Assembly: GCA_023333565.1 (NCBI GenBank)
Contig: JAJKFH010003627.1
Span: 6,553,501 to 6,617,500 of the forward strand
Origin: Puffinus mauretanicus
Taxonomy: Eukaryota > Chordata > Aves > Procellariiformes > Procellariidae
Length of the DNA: 64,000 bases
Direction of reading: 5' to 3'
A model generated the notes under the pieces. The model did not search any database. It was not told the origin of the DNA and was given only the letters and a program-made list of their open reading frames with translations. Shown here piece after piece: positions 25,556 to 38,019 of the stretch (the first letter of the stretch is position 1; each line of letters opens with the position of its first letter). The position numbers and the translations under genes were made by a program.

Positions 25556-25850
25556 GGTAAAAAGACAGCTTAAGTCATATAAACTTTCACCAAAGAACAA
25601 ATCAAAACATCTGAGGTTCATTCAATAGGCCTGACTGGCCTCAGCGAGAAGACGACAAACAAAGAAGCATTGTATTGTTCCGCGGAGTGAGGTTTTTCCA
25701 GGAACATCCCGTCAGATGCTTTCCAAGCGAACACGATGCAGCTGAGAGTAGGTGGATTTGAAACAGCATAAGATCAATAAAAATCCAGCTTTCCATTTCA
25801 CAGGAAGTCGACTGTTAAAACAGTAACGTACTTGTCCGTAGCATGTAAAA
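25556..25850. promoter_or_regulatory. candidate conserved non-coding element with SOX-site cluster
   Basis: Complex single-copy sequence with retained CpGs (TTCCGCGGAG, AAGCGAACACGATG, GTCGACTG, TAACGTAC) in AT-rich surroundings. Four SOX-like cores (ACAAA 25655-25659, ACAAAG 25659-25664, ATTGT 25669-25673, ATTGTT 25674-25679) sit in opposed orientation within 25 bp. SOX factors bind (A/T)(A/T)CAA(A/T)G, and SOXE and other members can pair on opposed sites. The enhancer role is inference. Confidence 0.35.
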
Positions 25851-28170
25851 CAGAAAGGCCACACAGAGGTTGGGCGTCGGGTTACTGCTCAATGTGTCTT
25901 AATAACATGGTACATACATACTGAACATCTTCCCTACTCCACCCTGAAAACTTCAAGAGCCAAATAGTCCAAGCCTTTTAAGCAAATGAACATGGATAAT
26001 CTCTGACAAAAGGCAAAATCCAACCACCTTTTCTAAAAGAACAAACAATCCCATTTCCTCCATTAACCCTGTAGAGAACTTTTTAATACTGTACTTTGTC
26101 ACCCTATCTTTAATTCTCAAGGCTCAGATCCAGGGGGAACAGAGGGGGTCAGTAAGGAGGAACATTATTGATGGTGCCCTGACTCATGAGAAAAGGAAGG
26201 ACTGGAGAGGGCATCAGTATGAAACCAAGAAGATTCTGCTGGTCCTAGATGTCTACTGCTTTATTTTTTCATGGGATTTGTTCTTCAAAGTTATGAGTGG
26301 AAAGAGATCTGAATAAAAAGCCCTGATTCAAATCGTCTTTGCATGCATCCACATTTGGACCAGCAACATGACAAGAATGATCCAAGGTCTTGAATGGCTG
26401 CTGCACAGGGCATGATTCAATAGAGAAGGACTTCTCAAATTAGAAGAGATGACTGAGATGGGATGTGGTAGAGATCGGCGAGACCCTGGCCACAGTGAGT
26501 AGGGTTGAGTTGTTTACTCTCCTTTCCACCACAAGGCCTGGGAAACAGAGAAGAAAACAGCAAGGAGCAGACCGAGAACAAACGAAAGCAAACAGCTTTT
26601 CCCTCAGCACCTGGTGAAGCTAAGGAACTCTTTGCTTGGGATGCTATGAAATGTATGTGGTTCAAAAAGTGATCAGCCAAATTCATCAGAAAAAAAACTT
26701 CCTTAAATACCAAACACCACTTTTGTCTGATGTGTCTTTGAGCCTTAAAACACTGAAGGTTAAAAGAGTGTTGCTGGAAAAACATCACCAGATGCTTGCC
26801 CTGTTGTTGTAGTTTTTCTTTGGCGTACCCTGTTGACCACCATCAATGGCAGAGTACCATGTTAGAGAGACCTTTGGCACTACCTGGTGTAACCGATCTT
26901 ACATTATGTGAACCACCACAGCAACTGCCTGTGTGTGTTCCTAGCCCGCAGCAAACATGAAGTAATTTGGATTAATTTAACCCACCCTGAAGGAGGTTTA
27001 AGCTAGGCTGAATCGTCTCACATTTGCCAATGACCAAAATACATATGCACAGAATTATCTCAAGCTAGTCACCAGGAGCCAAGGTCCTGCCGAGCCCCAT
27101 GGCATTGACCACTGACTCTGCATGTTACAGAGTTCACCCTAGGCCCACAGGATAAGTCCGTCTCTAGACTTGCTTGTCTGTTTGAGCCTCCCACAGATCC
27201 CACCAAACTGACAATGTTTGGGGTGTACCTTCCAGCCAAGAGATTACAGAGGTATCCCAGCCGATGTTGATGCAGTTCTGACTGGTTCATGTCTTGGCCA
27301 CACCACTGGTTTGGGAAGTAAAGATTTTCCCAGGGAGGTAAAAGCAGAAATCAGGTGAAGCAATTCAGTTTTGCTTGTTGGCTGGGCAAACCAATCAGCT
27401 TTCCAGGTTAATTTCCAGTTTAATGTTTACAGATCCCAGCTCAGGCACTGAGTTCAGTGAGCCTAACCTCTGGTTTCAAGATGAATGCTCAGCATTGCTG
27501 CAGCCACTTCTCAAAGGCATATTGATAGCCCACCTTTCCAGGTTTGCTACACGAGTAAATGTTCTTGCTTTTGAGGGATTAATCAGACCCTCTCCAGGGC
27601 AGCTTTTTTTCTTACTCTGGTAACACTGTGGCAAGGAATCCATGCTGACGTCGATAGTCTCCCACAGGAATGCTGCTGCAGGAGCATCTGCAAGTGATTA
27701 ATAACTGGAAAAGAGCAAGACAAAAAGGTTCCTGTTGGTGATGAGGCTCCAATGGATGCTCCTGGGGTGTCAGAAGTGTTAAGATGATACTGTCTTCTTA
27801 TCACTGCTTGCCTTTCCAGAATATGGATGTGAAGAACAGCCTGGAGGCATGAGAGGGGAAGATCAGCAGCCCCGGGGAATGCAGATGAAATGACTGATCC
27901 CTCTGTATCAACTGCCAGGTCTGCAAGACCTTGCCTGTGAGTCGCATGGATCTTCTTAATGGTAAGGGGAACCAGATGCTCATTAGTCAAAGGTGTGGCT
28001 AATATTCCACCAATAGCACGCTGGTCTAGATTTTAACCTGTGGGTTTGACTGCCTGCAAAATGGCAATGGGAACCTCTGCCAGGGCTGTGTGGGAGTTAG
28101 TGATTTCAGCACAGATGGATTTGCGCAAACTTCTTGTTAGATTACTTGACTCCTGGGTTGTCCAAGTCAG

Positions 28171-28248
28171 GTTGGATCCTCACCTGGGGGCAACAGAGCA
28201 GTTCATCTGGTTAATGTGAAACCAGGCTAACTTACACCAGAGGAGGTG
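28171..28248. mobile_element. possible palindromic MITE-like relic
   Basis: Starts GTTGGATCCTCACCTGGGGGC and ends GCTAACTTACACCAGAGGAGG. The reverse complement of the end (CCTCCTCTGGTGTAAG) resembles the start. The pattern fits the remembered amniote palindromic repeat with ends GGATCCTCAGCTGGTGTAAAT. Divergence is high and the interior is not informative. Confidence 0.35.
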
Positions 28249-30820
28249 GTGAGGGGTTGAAATAAAGCCCGCATTTAAAGCAATCGAAAACTTGAGCTTC
28301 TCATGGAGATGGATCCTCCAAGGCCTCTGTGGAGGGAATTCTCATCGACTTCAACACACAAGGAGAGCTTAGAGGAGCAGACCCCTGAACCTGGGTCAAA
28401 GCAATGAACGATACCCAGTTCTGCTGCAAACGACATAAATCAGCCACATTCATTCCAAACCAGGCCCTGCAGCATGACCCTTAACCAACCTTTCAGTGAA
28501 CCTGAGATATGGTTTTCAAATTTGTAATGAAACCTGAAACTAAGTGATTTTCACCTGGTTCTGGCTTTCACAGAAAACATTTCACAGCAAGCTTTATTCC
28601 CTAGGTGTGATCCCCTAATTTCTTTGTTAAATTCAACCAGTTCTTTGAACTGGGAAAGCCAAAGAGTAACATGGTGACAATTACCTGAAATGCATTAAAT
28701 TTTGTGTAAGAATATGAGCTCATCAAAGTGGATGCCTTCCATGGAGTTCCCCAAGGAAAAGACACGTCATTTCAAAACCACGTGCCTCAAAAAAATTAAA
28801 AGGACAAAACCTATGCTAGACTTTCATGTAAAGCTTTCCACAACCAATAGCACCTCTGAGTTGTATCCCTGGGCAGGGAACATTAAGGGAAGAGAACAAT
28901 AGTGCAGCCATCAATCATCTTGAAAGCTAGTCCCACCAGGAGAATATTGGACTGCAGAAGGGCTTCCATACCATAGGAAAACCCAAGTCTGGAGTAGGCT
29001 ATGTGCCATTAATGTGGGCAGCTCTATTTCAGATTGTCTGCTAGCAAAGACTCCCTAAAGGTCCTTCCTGAAGAAGGACTGAAAGTTCCTGCCTGGTTGA
29101 AGCCCATTAACTAGGTATATGTCTGAAGAGAAGACAAAATGGATCTGCATAGATCTAACATGACTTAACTTGCTAGCCCCCAACACGTGCCTTTAAACAC
29201 CAAAACAAGTCAGGACACATAGCACTGAACCAAGGAAAAACTCAACTGCTGGAGCAATATCCTGACTGAAGAGGGAGCAGAACAAAACCCAGCAAAATTT
29301 ATCAATCCTAAGAACGGGTACAACAGACTGCTAAGGCCCCATGCTCAATGCCTCCACTAGACTTCTAACTCAGATGGGGCACGCAGAGTCTCCCAGAGCA
29401 TCACCGAGTATTTAAGTTCAGGTCCTCAGAGGTTAATTCCAAACCTCCACAGACCACACAGGTGCCACGTCATCCCTGCAGCCGCAGAGGAAGAGGGGCC
29501 ATAGGTTAGTGGGGAACAGGTTGAACAAAGTAATTGCATTGCTAACCTTACCCTCCTAACAGAGCAAGCCTTGATGGTAGAGCGCAAGCGCAAAGGAGGC
29601 GACTCAGAGGAGAAGTGTGCAACTAAATGCCCCTTTACAGCTCTGCTCACCCCAAAACCAGCACTCTGGGCAGAATCCTGTCTTTTGACTGGAAATGTAA
29701 CATCTGATGCTAGAGCCATACATGAACTGAGTTACCAGCAACAGAGCTGATACCTTGGTGCACGGGTGCATCAACAGCCACCGGAGAGCAGAGATGCTCA
29801 AGCGTTCCCAGAGCTTTGCAATCCACTTGCTCTGCAAAGATTTGCTCAACAGACACGATCCAATCAACCACCCTTTGAACCAAGGATCAGTGCGTGTTTT
29901 CTTTCACACTGGATTTCTAGACAGGTAGCATTGCCTCACGTTTGATAATACCCTTGTTATAAAGGACACAAACCCATGATTTACTCTGCAAAAAGCATAA
30001 CGCTAACTGAAAATAGCCTAGGAAGGATATAGCGTCATACCTAACACTACATTAAATGCAAACTGAGAACCTGATATATTTTAGGAAAATTCAGCACACT
30101 CTAGACTAATAAACATTTTACAATATTATTGCACATGTTCATTTCACTTTGTACAAATAATCATTCCCTTCACATCTAATAAGTCTGCTTGACACATTTG
30201 TGGCCTTATAAAAACACCTTCAAGGGTCTTGTTTTGAGGCATCGATCATTTATTTATACAAAGCTCAAAGACAATGGCTAACAATTCTTATGGTATAAAA
30301 GTCTTCAGCTGTGATCTTTGTCTTGCTGTTTGTTATCTCAGACTCTAAAATAATTTAAAGGAGATTTTGTTTTAATGAATGAAAAAATGGTTTTTTTTCT
30401 CTGGCAACAACATCAAATCAATCAAGGTGAAGGAAAAGACAAGAGCTGGTTTTGCCTTTTAGTGTGTTTCCAGGGCTGGAAATAAAGTGCAATTCGGAGC
30501 CCTTATTTGCAGTTTGTGCTGTCTACACAATCGCCGGAGGTGCCAGAGGCTGGAAAAGCACGGACTGAAAATCAGGTTTCCAACCATCACCTGTGGGGAC
30601 ATTTGGAGTTGACTTTACCCACTCTCCATATACAGAGCTTAGATCAAACCTTCAAATCAGAAATAACGGATGCTGATGGAACTAGAAGACTGTCAAAACT
30701 GTAAGCGTAAATGGGCTCATCAAGCTGGGTACCCCAAAGCCATTTCTAACCCAACTCTTCATTGCAATACTGCCTTTTTTTCTTGCATCTCAAAGCAAAC
30801 CCCAGCTGCCCATCTCTGGT

Positions 30821-30888
30821 GGGCCAGATCCTTAAGGGGTGTAAATGAGAGCAGCATCGTACACACCCATGAAATCACGTGGATTTAG
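30821..30888. mobile_element. possible palindromic MITE-like relic
   Basis: GGGCCAGATCCTTAAGGGGTGTAAATGAG is close to the pattern GGGCCAGATCCTCAGCTGGTGTAAATCAG. After a central part with CCCATGAAATCACGTGGATTTA, the second arm is lost. It is the best single-arm match to this family in the window. Confidence 0.45.
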
Positions 30889-32348
30889 GGTAACAAATAC
30901 ACTTATCTGCGGTGGTGATTGCTCTGTGGCGTGTTATGACACAGCAGTCCTGCGCTGACAGAAGGAAACAGTCACTGAACGTGGCATTGCTTTTCTAGGC
31001 TTTTTTTTTAGCAAGCCACTAAAATGACAACGTTTTCATTAAACTCATGATAGTTGATCTATGCTCCAGAGTTAACCAAAAGCAGAACCTCCACTCCAGT
31101 TATGACCTCAGATACATGTAAATTCAAATGAGGTGCCAGAGAAATATGATAGAAATAGGAGAATTATAAGCACTTACGTAACAATACAAGCATTCTGAAG
31201 CTTGGTTTACAATTAAAATGGATATATAATTAACTGTCTTTTACTAGGCCCAGATTATGTTCAAAGCACACTGAAGTAGATTAGCAGATTTATGGAAACA
31301 CATGTTACCTAGTTGTACAAGACTAGGTTTCCCCCCAGGCCAACTCTCCCTCATGCTTTGTTGTCATTGCTTTTAACATCACATGATACCCGACAGCACA
31401 ATACAAAATTAAATGCCAGAAAATAAAACAGCTCTGAAAAAAATCCCCGGTCTCTGTTTAAGATACAGCAATGGGGTCACGTTGCTGTTAACTCAGCTTT
31501 CACTTTCTCCCAGCCCCAGGAGACCTACCCAAGTGCTCCAGGTACATCTCTAAGGGGTAAGGAAGCACCACCCCCAAAATGAGGTTACTGGTTAGGAAGA
31601 AATTTCCCCTTATGAAGATATCCCTGAGGATACCCCTAAGGCTGCGCGTGCATTCAGCCTTGGTCCTGTTCCCGTCTTCTTGGAGAGAGTTGCTGAGAGA
31701 GCTTGGTCCATACTGGTACCAGCTGGGACAGCTCCAGGGGTGCAACAGACCCTCTCCAGGTGGTGCTGGGCTGAGGATCTGGTCCCTCAAAACGCCTCGC
31801 CTCATTGTGCACTTGCAAAGATTTACAAGCCCATGCTAGCAAATTACGGCGGATCTGCAGTTCTCAAGGATCTGCTCTCACCATGTTTACTCAGCCTTCT
31901 TTTTGTGCTTGTACCCACTTTCATTTCTATTGGAAATCTACCAGAAAATGTACAAAACCCGTAAATCATACTAAAACCCATTAAACCTGAGATTAATTTA
32001 GTCTTAAAGGTTAGCTCCATTTTCTTACCACTATTTCTGTCTGCAATCTGTCTCATCAGACACTAATTAATAAGCAGACACAGCTTTGGAAAACTGCCTT
32101 TAATCTTAGGAAAGTGTAAATACTCATGGTTACTAATGCAAAATCTCACTACACAATTCATCAGGAGATTGGAACATATAATTTTCCTTTATAACAGCTT
32201 ACTGATTTAGAGAGCTAAAAGCACAGGTGAAGCTGAAAAGAAATATTACTTTAGAAGTTTAAAGTATTTTGCTTTATTTTTTCTCTCTGCAGTGCCAAAG
32301 AAGTTGTATTTTCCTAAGACATTTTCTTTTTTTTCTCAGGCAACGGGA

Positions 32349-32430
32349 TTAGATCCTCCTGTGTTTTACACCAAGAGTCTTTGCTTGAAGTCAGGGTTTG
32401 TTACTCCTGATTTACAATGGTGCAAGTCAT
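32349..32430. mobile_element. possible palindromic MITE-like relic
   Basis: The left part, TTAGATCCTCCTGTGTTTTACACC, is followed by TTGAAGTCAGG and then GTTACTCCTGATTTACAATGGTGC. These three modules (GATCCTC...TTACACC, TTGAAGTCA, GATTTACA(C)NGGTG) occur in the order of the same ancient amniote palindromic repeat. It lies just after a pyrimidine-rich CTTTTTTTTCTCAGG that mimics a splice acceptor. Confidence 0.4.
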
Positions 32431-32504
32431 TTGGGGATTAACCCTGTCCAGAACTGTGTGCAGAAAGGGGGGTCTTGTGACAACTAGGAGGTAAAATATT
32501 GCTC

Positions 32505-32800
32505 TCCAAATTATATTTTTAATGATCACTTCCTTTCGTAATGATGCAAGATTATATATTGACTGTGAAGAGCTATTTATGCGCCATGACTAAGATATGT
32601 TTTCATCAAACATTTATTTCTCATGCCTAGAACTAATTTGTATTTGATTAAAGGTTTTCTACGCGTTTACAGGAAAAGATTATTCATGCTGAATTGCTTT
32701 TCTCAACAAAACAAAACAAAAAAGTTTGCGAGTACTGCCAAAATAGCGGTTTTAAATACATCTCTTTTTACTCCGTGCATCACAGTAGGGATTTCTTAAT
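32505..32800. promoter_or_regulatory. candidate conserved non-coding element, AT-rich
   Basis: A varied AT-rich sequence with isolated preserved CpGs (TTCGTAATGATGCAAG, TTTATGCGCCATGAC, TCTACGCGTTTAC) and many TAAT/ATTA and TGATT cores. CpGs normally decay quickly in such DNA, so their retention hints at selection or lack of methylation. There is no open frame of note. Function is inferred only from texture. Confidence 0.3.
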
Positions 32801-33000
32801 CAATACCATGCTGGCTAGTGCAGATACGCTGGCGGCTGGGCTGGGCCAGAGCAGCAGCAGATGACTGATGGTGATCCCTCATTGCAATTGCATCCTTTAC
32901 CTGGACCAGAAATTGTCATCTGTGGGGTACACTGACGTCTACAGATCCACAACATATAAATGGGAAGATGTTTTAGGATACATCTCATTGCCAAAAAGTA

Positions 33001-33014
33001 GGGGGGGGGGGGGG
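33001..33014. repeat. G14 homopolymer
   Basis: Fourteen consecutive G, flanked by AAAAAGTA and AAATCTT. Long G mononucleotides are rare and length-unstable, and can form four-stranded structures. Sequencing length errors are also likely here. Confidence 0.85.
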
Positions 33015-34004
33015 AAATCTTATTTCGTTTTTGATTTTTGAAGACGTTCAGTGATGGCCACTCCATCTCTTCCCCAGGCAAGCTATTCCGACAGGTACTA
33101 GTTGTACGCTGCTTTCAGCCTCTTTCTGCATTTTCTTGGGTAAACAAGCTATGCTGGTTTACCAGACCGTATCTGATAGGCTCTGTAGGCTGGAACAGTT
33201 TCTTTCTCCCTTCAAAATGACAAAGATGCATGGAGCTAAAAAGTGGCTTGTTCAAATCACATGTGCCTGTCTGGGCCATGCAGAAAGCATCAGTGCTTTC
33301 TCTTGCCCAGAGCAGATTGCCAAATTGTAGACTCATCTCTGCAAACAGTCTTCAGGGAGTCTGGGGTAAACCCAAACCGCTCTCACACATGCTGCCTTCG
33401 GACACCCAGTACCTGACGAAGCACTTGGGCTCAGATCCATCTGCTTTCCATCATTTTCCCCAGGAAAGTGGGGAAAGTGGGATTCATCTCAACTGACTCC
33501 AGCCATCCGAAACAGAGGTGTCTAATCCAAACTAGTCATTCGGGATCCCACAATAGCTAGTGGAGAGAAATATGTCCCTCACAGCAACTTCGGTACTTAT
33601 CTTAGGATGAGAAGGATCACCCTGTGGAGCTGCAATCTCTCCCCCATTGACTCTAGGGGAAATATAGACTAACCAGAACCAGGTGCCCCCAATTAAGAAG
33701 TCTCTAAACGTACACGAGACCATTCCCACTGCAAACCCTTCTGTGCCTCAGTTCCTCAGACATGAAGACCAGAAAGGTTTAGAAAAGCAAAACATCCAAG
33801 GCAGTGATGTACCCATAATCCAAAGGGCATTGGCGAGTCCATGCCAAAAACCCAAGACGTAGACAAGTCCCATCATTTTTCCACCTCTTGGTTTTCCATT
33901 ACTTTTTTTTGTCTTCTCACTATCTCTATCATCACTCCTGCGCTGCGCTGAAGCAAAGCTGCAATATGTTAAGCACATGGGGAAGGATTCTCTGCAGCAG
34001 CATT

Positions 34005-34021
34005 AAAAAAAAAAAAAAAAA
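34005..34021. repeat. A17 homopolymer
   Basis: An A run followed by GAAGGAAAAACTCC. No SINE or LINE body was recognised upstream. Confidence 0.8.
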
Positions 34022-35119
34022 GAAGGAAAAACTCCTCTGAAAAACGTTTTAGTTATTAAGACACTTGGATTTTTCAGTATAAATAAATTTATTCGTGAGA
34101 GCACTTAAGACAAGTTCTAAGGTTAACAAACACTGCACTATGCAACTCACAGCTGTGACAAATATTTAAGAAATCCGATACAGCATGCCTAAAAATTATT
34201 CATTTGCAGGCCTCGTTGCTTTTGAAGATCAACTGTTTTATTTGTAATTTTTGACATTTTCCTTCTTTTCCTGTTTGGCCTGTGAATTTGAAAGGGTTGT
34301 AAACACGTACTCCAGCTCTCTGCCTGAGGCACTGGGCTGTTGTCAGCATGCCAAAAGGAAAAGGAAGCTGATAGGTCCTTTGGTACATACCGATATGAAG
34401 GGCTTGTAAAGATAGTATTTGTTTGTTTTTTTTGATCTGACTTTGAATCTGGCTGTAGTACCTACCCTTCAGGGAAAAGCAACTTTTAAATAAATGCTTC
34501 AAGATTGTGCAAACATTTCAGTAGTTTCAGAGTCCTGGCGTTCTGGGTCAGGGAAGGAAGAAAATACATGTCAGTCAATAGAGATGGAAACGATAAAAAA
34601 TGGTTAGAGCTGCAGTCATAATATTTTCCTGGGCTGGGTGACGGGTTCTTTCGACGGCTGCATCACGTGCTGTTTCACTCATGTGCTTTTTGGCCGGCCT
34701 ATAAAATGCTCTGTGGATTTTATGCATGTGCACACACACACGCTTGGAAACAGATTAAAAATGCACGGTTCTTCCAGCCTCATTGTCCTTCGATACCATG
34801 ATTTCCTAATGTTGCAGGATCAAGAAATAATACAGGCTTGCTAGTTTTTCTGTTAGTCCTCCGAGAGCTTAGAAAAGGTTATTTCCTTTCGTTTCTTCGT
34901 TTTAGCTATGTTTCTGCATTTTTTAAAAAATCCATTATTTATTACCCAGCACTTGAGGATCCCAGCTCTCCGCAACATCAGGTGTTGTACCAACACGGAG
35001 GTCACGCCGGCGCACAAGCCGGTGCTCGGGGCTGTAGGAGCAGATCCTGCTGCATGAGCACAAGGTAGAGCCTGCTCGCCTTGGAGAGCTAATAAGCTCG
35101 AGGGCCAAAGAGCAGGAGG

Positions 35120-35212
35120 AGAAGCGGAGACAGAAGGAAGTGAAACAACTCGTTCAAGGCCACAAAGCAAACTAGTGATAAATCTGGGAACAGAAGCCAC
35201 ATCTTCTGGACC
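35120..35212 (-). mobile_element. MIR-type SINE relic, antisense
   Basis: GTGAAACAACTCGTTCAAGGCCACAAAGCAAACTAGTG and then TCTGGGAACAGAAGCC...TCTTCTGGA follow the reverse complement of the MIR 3' half (GTAACTTGCTCAAGGTCACACAGC, CTAGTGG, GCTGGGATTAGAACCCAGGTCTTCTGA). The fragment is short and diverged but keeps the order of modules. Confidence 0.5.
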
Positions 35213-36089
35213 TTTATCACAGCAGAATAAATCAGCCATTTCTCATTTGCCTTCTGTACTTGCCTGTTACTTCCCGCCCATAACTCTTGAATCTTTCAGC
35301 AAATTGCAAGATATTTTTACAGAAGAGTGTATTTTTCAAGGCAAAAAGTCTGCTTCTTGCCCCATGGGTGGTTAGGGGAGCTGGGAAGGGCCGGGCGTCC
35401 CAGAGGAAGGGGGCCTGGGAGGACAGAGCCCATCCCTTGGACACTTAGCAAGGAACCAGGGCTAATGCATACACCTGGGGAAACACAAGTCCTAAATGAC
35501 TCTAAACCAGGCATTGTTTCTTGTTTGCACAACTTGATTGATGATTTTTTTTCTTTTTTAAGTGGATCTAAATTTTTGCTGCTGACTTTTGCCATCCAGA
35601 AACTGGAAGGACTTTTTTTGTTGGTTGGGTCTTTTGCTAGAGTGTTTGTTGGGTTTGATCTTTACTAGAAAACAGCCCTGAAGATTACACACCTGGGTTA
35701 AAAGCCTAGCAAAGATAAGAAACTGAGTTTTGATCAAGGTAGCAGAACAAGCTGAAGATCTGGATCCATGGGGGCTTACAGTTAACTCATGCTAAAACAT
35801 GCTTGGTTTTCTCCCGGATTTCACCTGGTGCTAAGTTGGTCACATTAACAACATTCACTTTTCCCATGGGAAAACCAGCCCTGTGAGTCCTAAGAAACGC
35901 TCCACAACAGAAGCACATCACAGGGGCTTCTGCTCATCTCCATGGCCCATGAAAATTTGCAATTGAGAAGAACCAAAATCTGCAGCAATATGGGGGAATT
36001 TGAGGTGGAACAGATGATAACCAAGAGGAAATGATAAACCTCCCCTTCTCTAAGGGAGAAACAGAGGCATAACAGTTAATGATTTCCCA

Positions 36090-36560
36090 AAATCCGGAGC
36101 GGTGGCAGGGTGAGGGCTTCCCAGCCCTCGGACCACAGATCTCCCCTCTCTCCCTTGACAGGGGGAAAACGCGCTCGCAGCAGAGCTGAACAATGCACTG
36201 CGCCGGGGTGCATTTTCCCCCTTGTTGGCAGCTTCTGAGCATGAAAACACTGGAGGCTTGGGCAAGGAGAGAGAGCAAGGGGAGGCAGGAGGACAGTTTA
36301 TGCATCCAGTGCATCTCTCCCTGGCTGGGAAGCGCCGGCTGCCGCCAAGGGGCCAGCGCAGCCGCCGCGGACTCACCAGCCCTACAGCAAACTCGTGGGC
36401 GCTGCTGCCTTCCAGCCAACGCCAGCCACGAAATTCAAAGCAGCCCAGGTTGTTACGCTACCGCTGGACCACCAGGCCAGCTCCGTGGTGTGTTTGAAGG
36501 GAATCTTTCCACGCAATAAAACCCTCAGGCCGTTATTCCTCGGATGTTTGGCAGCGTGCT
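36090..36560. other. CpG-rich, island-like segment
   Basis: About two dozen CpGs were counted by eye in roughly 455 bp, with a dense core AAGCGCCGGCTGCCGCC / GCCGCCGCGG at 36331-36370. A frame on each strand crosses the segment (161 codons minus, 108 plus), as GC-rich DNA often allows, and neither looks like a known protein. No convincing TATA box or donor was found. It could be an orphan CpG island, a distal promoter or the start of a non-coding RNA. Confidence 0.45.
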
Positions 36561-36899
36561 GCTGTCACGTTTTCATGGCAATAGCAGCCTGCAGGAGGTG
36601 GGATCCCAAGTGGAGACAGTTATGAGGCTGTTATACATTTGTGGCACAAGCCGGGGTGGGTTTTTGTTATCCGGCATCTATCGGGGTAGCATGTCCTCTC
36701 CTTGGCCTGTAACTGCCCCACAGAAAGCACTGCTCCGTTCTCTCCCCACTTTACCCCCGCAGCCGCACATCCATCCCACCAGTGGCTGGGGTTTGGGGGA
36801 ATTTGTCTCCAAATGGGAACCAGATTGGAAAACGGATTAGCAGGAATAAGATAAAGAATTAAACCCAATCAGCAGGCAACCGCGTTTTTAAAAGGCACA
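36561..36899. other. gene-free spacer between two CpG-rich patches
   Basis: Moderate-GC sequence with no repeat or gene recognised. A few CpGs persist, for example TTATCCGGCATCTATCGGGG near 36668-36687. Confidence 0.5.
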
Positions 36900-37112
36900 G
36901 ATGCACGCGATTAGCTTGCCGCATGTGTTCGAGTCAGATCTCAACATCAGAGATGGGCTTGGAGAAAACCTCAAATCCCCCAAGAGCCCGCCGGGGCCCC
37001 GGGGCGTGCCTTTGCACAGCGAAGGCTGCGCGCATCCCCGGAGCCATGCCTGGGAAGCGCAGGGACTCAGATAGCCCTTCGGCTCCCCATCACCCCGAAT
37101 CCATCCCGTTCG
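36900..37112. other. second CpG-dense patch
   Basis: About 13 CpGs were counted by eye between 36985 and 37112, including GCCCGCCGGGGCCCCGGGGCG near 36986-37006, with four more just upstream. It lies about 350 bp from the patch at 36090-36560, and the two may form one interrupted island. No gene start is evident. Confidence 0.4.
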
Positions 37113-38019
37113 GTCCCTTTGCAGGGAGAGGGCATCCCTCTCTGCTCATGCCAGCAGCAGGCAGGCATTTCCATGCCCCCAGCACTGGCTGCAGGACGCA
37201 GGCTAAAGAGAAGATGGAGCAAATCCCAACAACACAATGCCTGAATAGTCCCAGACTGTGTTTGGGGAGGGGGGTGGAGGGGTGAAACAGCCTTTTTTTC
37301 GCCTCCACACCCAGGTCACAGAGTGAGTCAGGGGTCAGTGGTCCAGCTCCACCCGCTCCCCAAGCAAGGCCAAGGAGGGTGAGAAAAGTTAGGGAAGGGC
37401 TTCCCACCTCCAGCTGGAGGAGGCGATGGCCGTTTCATCACATTGAGAAATGCTACAGCGTCTCCTGGCCTCACGCTTACTTAAGACCCATCCGAAAAAT
37501 AAATATTGCCGAGAGACAGAACAGCATCTGCACACTATCAAGTTTTCCTGGATCTCAGGCAGAACTTGGGCTCACCAGCTTCAGGGGGTGGTTTTCTACT
37601 GGGGCGACAGAGAGCAAGGAAAGGGGGGAGAAAGGGATTGAGTTCAGTGGAAGGAGAGCTCTGATTTTTGGGAAGCCCTTTCTCGCTGGCAGAGCATCAC
37701 CATCAAGTTCTTGTTGCTTCGACATTTGATACAGGTTCATGAGTTCAGTAGGAAAACATGAAACCAGAAAGGGCCAAATCCTGACCCCAAACAGGCAGGG
37801 AAAGCACTGGCCCAGCCCAGGGAGTGCTGTAATTTAGCAGCCAGACCACCCTATCTTTCCTAGAACAATAAAATAATCTTACTTCTATAGGACTAAATCC
37901 CAAGCCCAGCACGGCTCTTTCCAATTGGTGACAGCAGAGTCAAGCTGTGTGGTTTGCAGCACCATCAGCTAGGGAGCTCTCAGTATTTTGCAAATATTAA
38001 TTCAGAGGGAAAAGTCAAC
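37113..38019. other. gene-free single-copy DNA
   Basis: No gene. GGCCAAATCCTGACCCC near 37772 resembles the start of old amniote palindromic repeats but has no second arm. Confidence 0.5.

Larger units (their letters stand above)
25851..36085. other. gene-free DNA with scattered relics
   Basis: No gene is supported. Contents listed separately are three palindromic relics (28.2, 30.8 and 32.4 kb), an AT-rich candidate element (32.5-32.8 kb), G14, A17 and a MIR relic (35.1 kb). The stretch 28.25-30.0 kb shows nothing I recognise. TAGGAAGAAATTTCCCCTTATGA near 31595-31617 resembles a short internal CR1 motif, but its flanks do not follow CR1. Confidence 0.55.

Noticed and set aside
31590..31625. 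TTAGGAAGAAATTTCCCC as a CR1 fragment
   Set aside because: The match is short and the neighbouring sequence does not continue as CR1 on either side.
33640..33710. CCCATTGACTCTAGGGG as another palindromic relic
   Set aside because: Only the central motif fits and no arms are visible.
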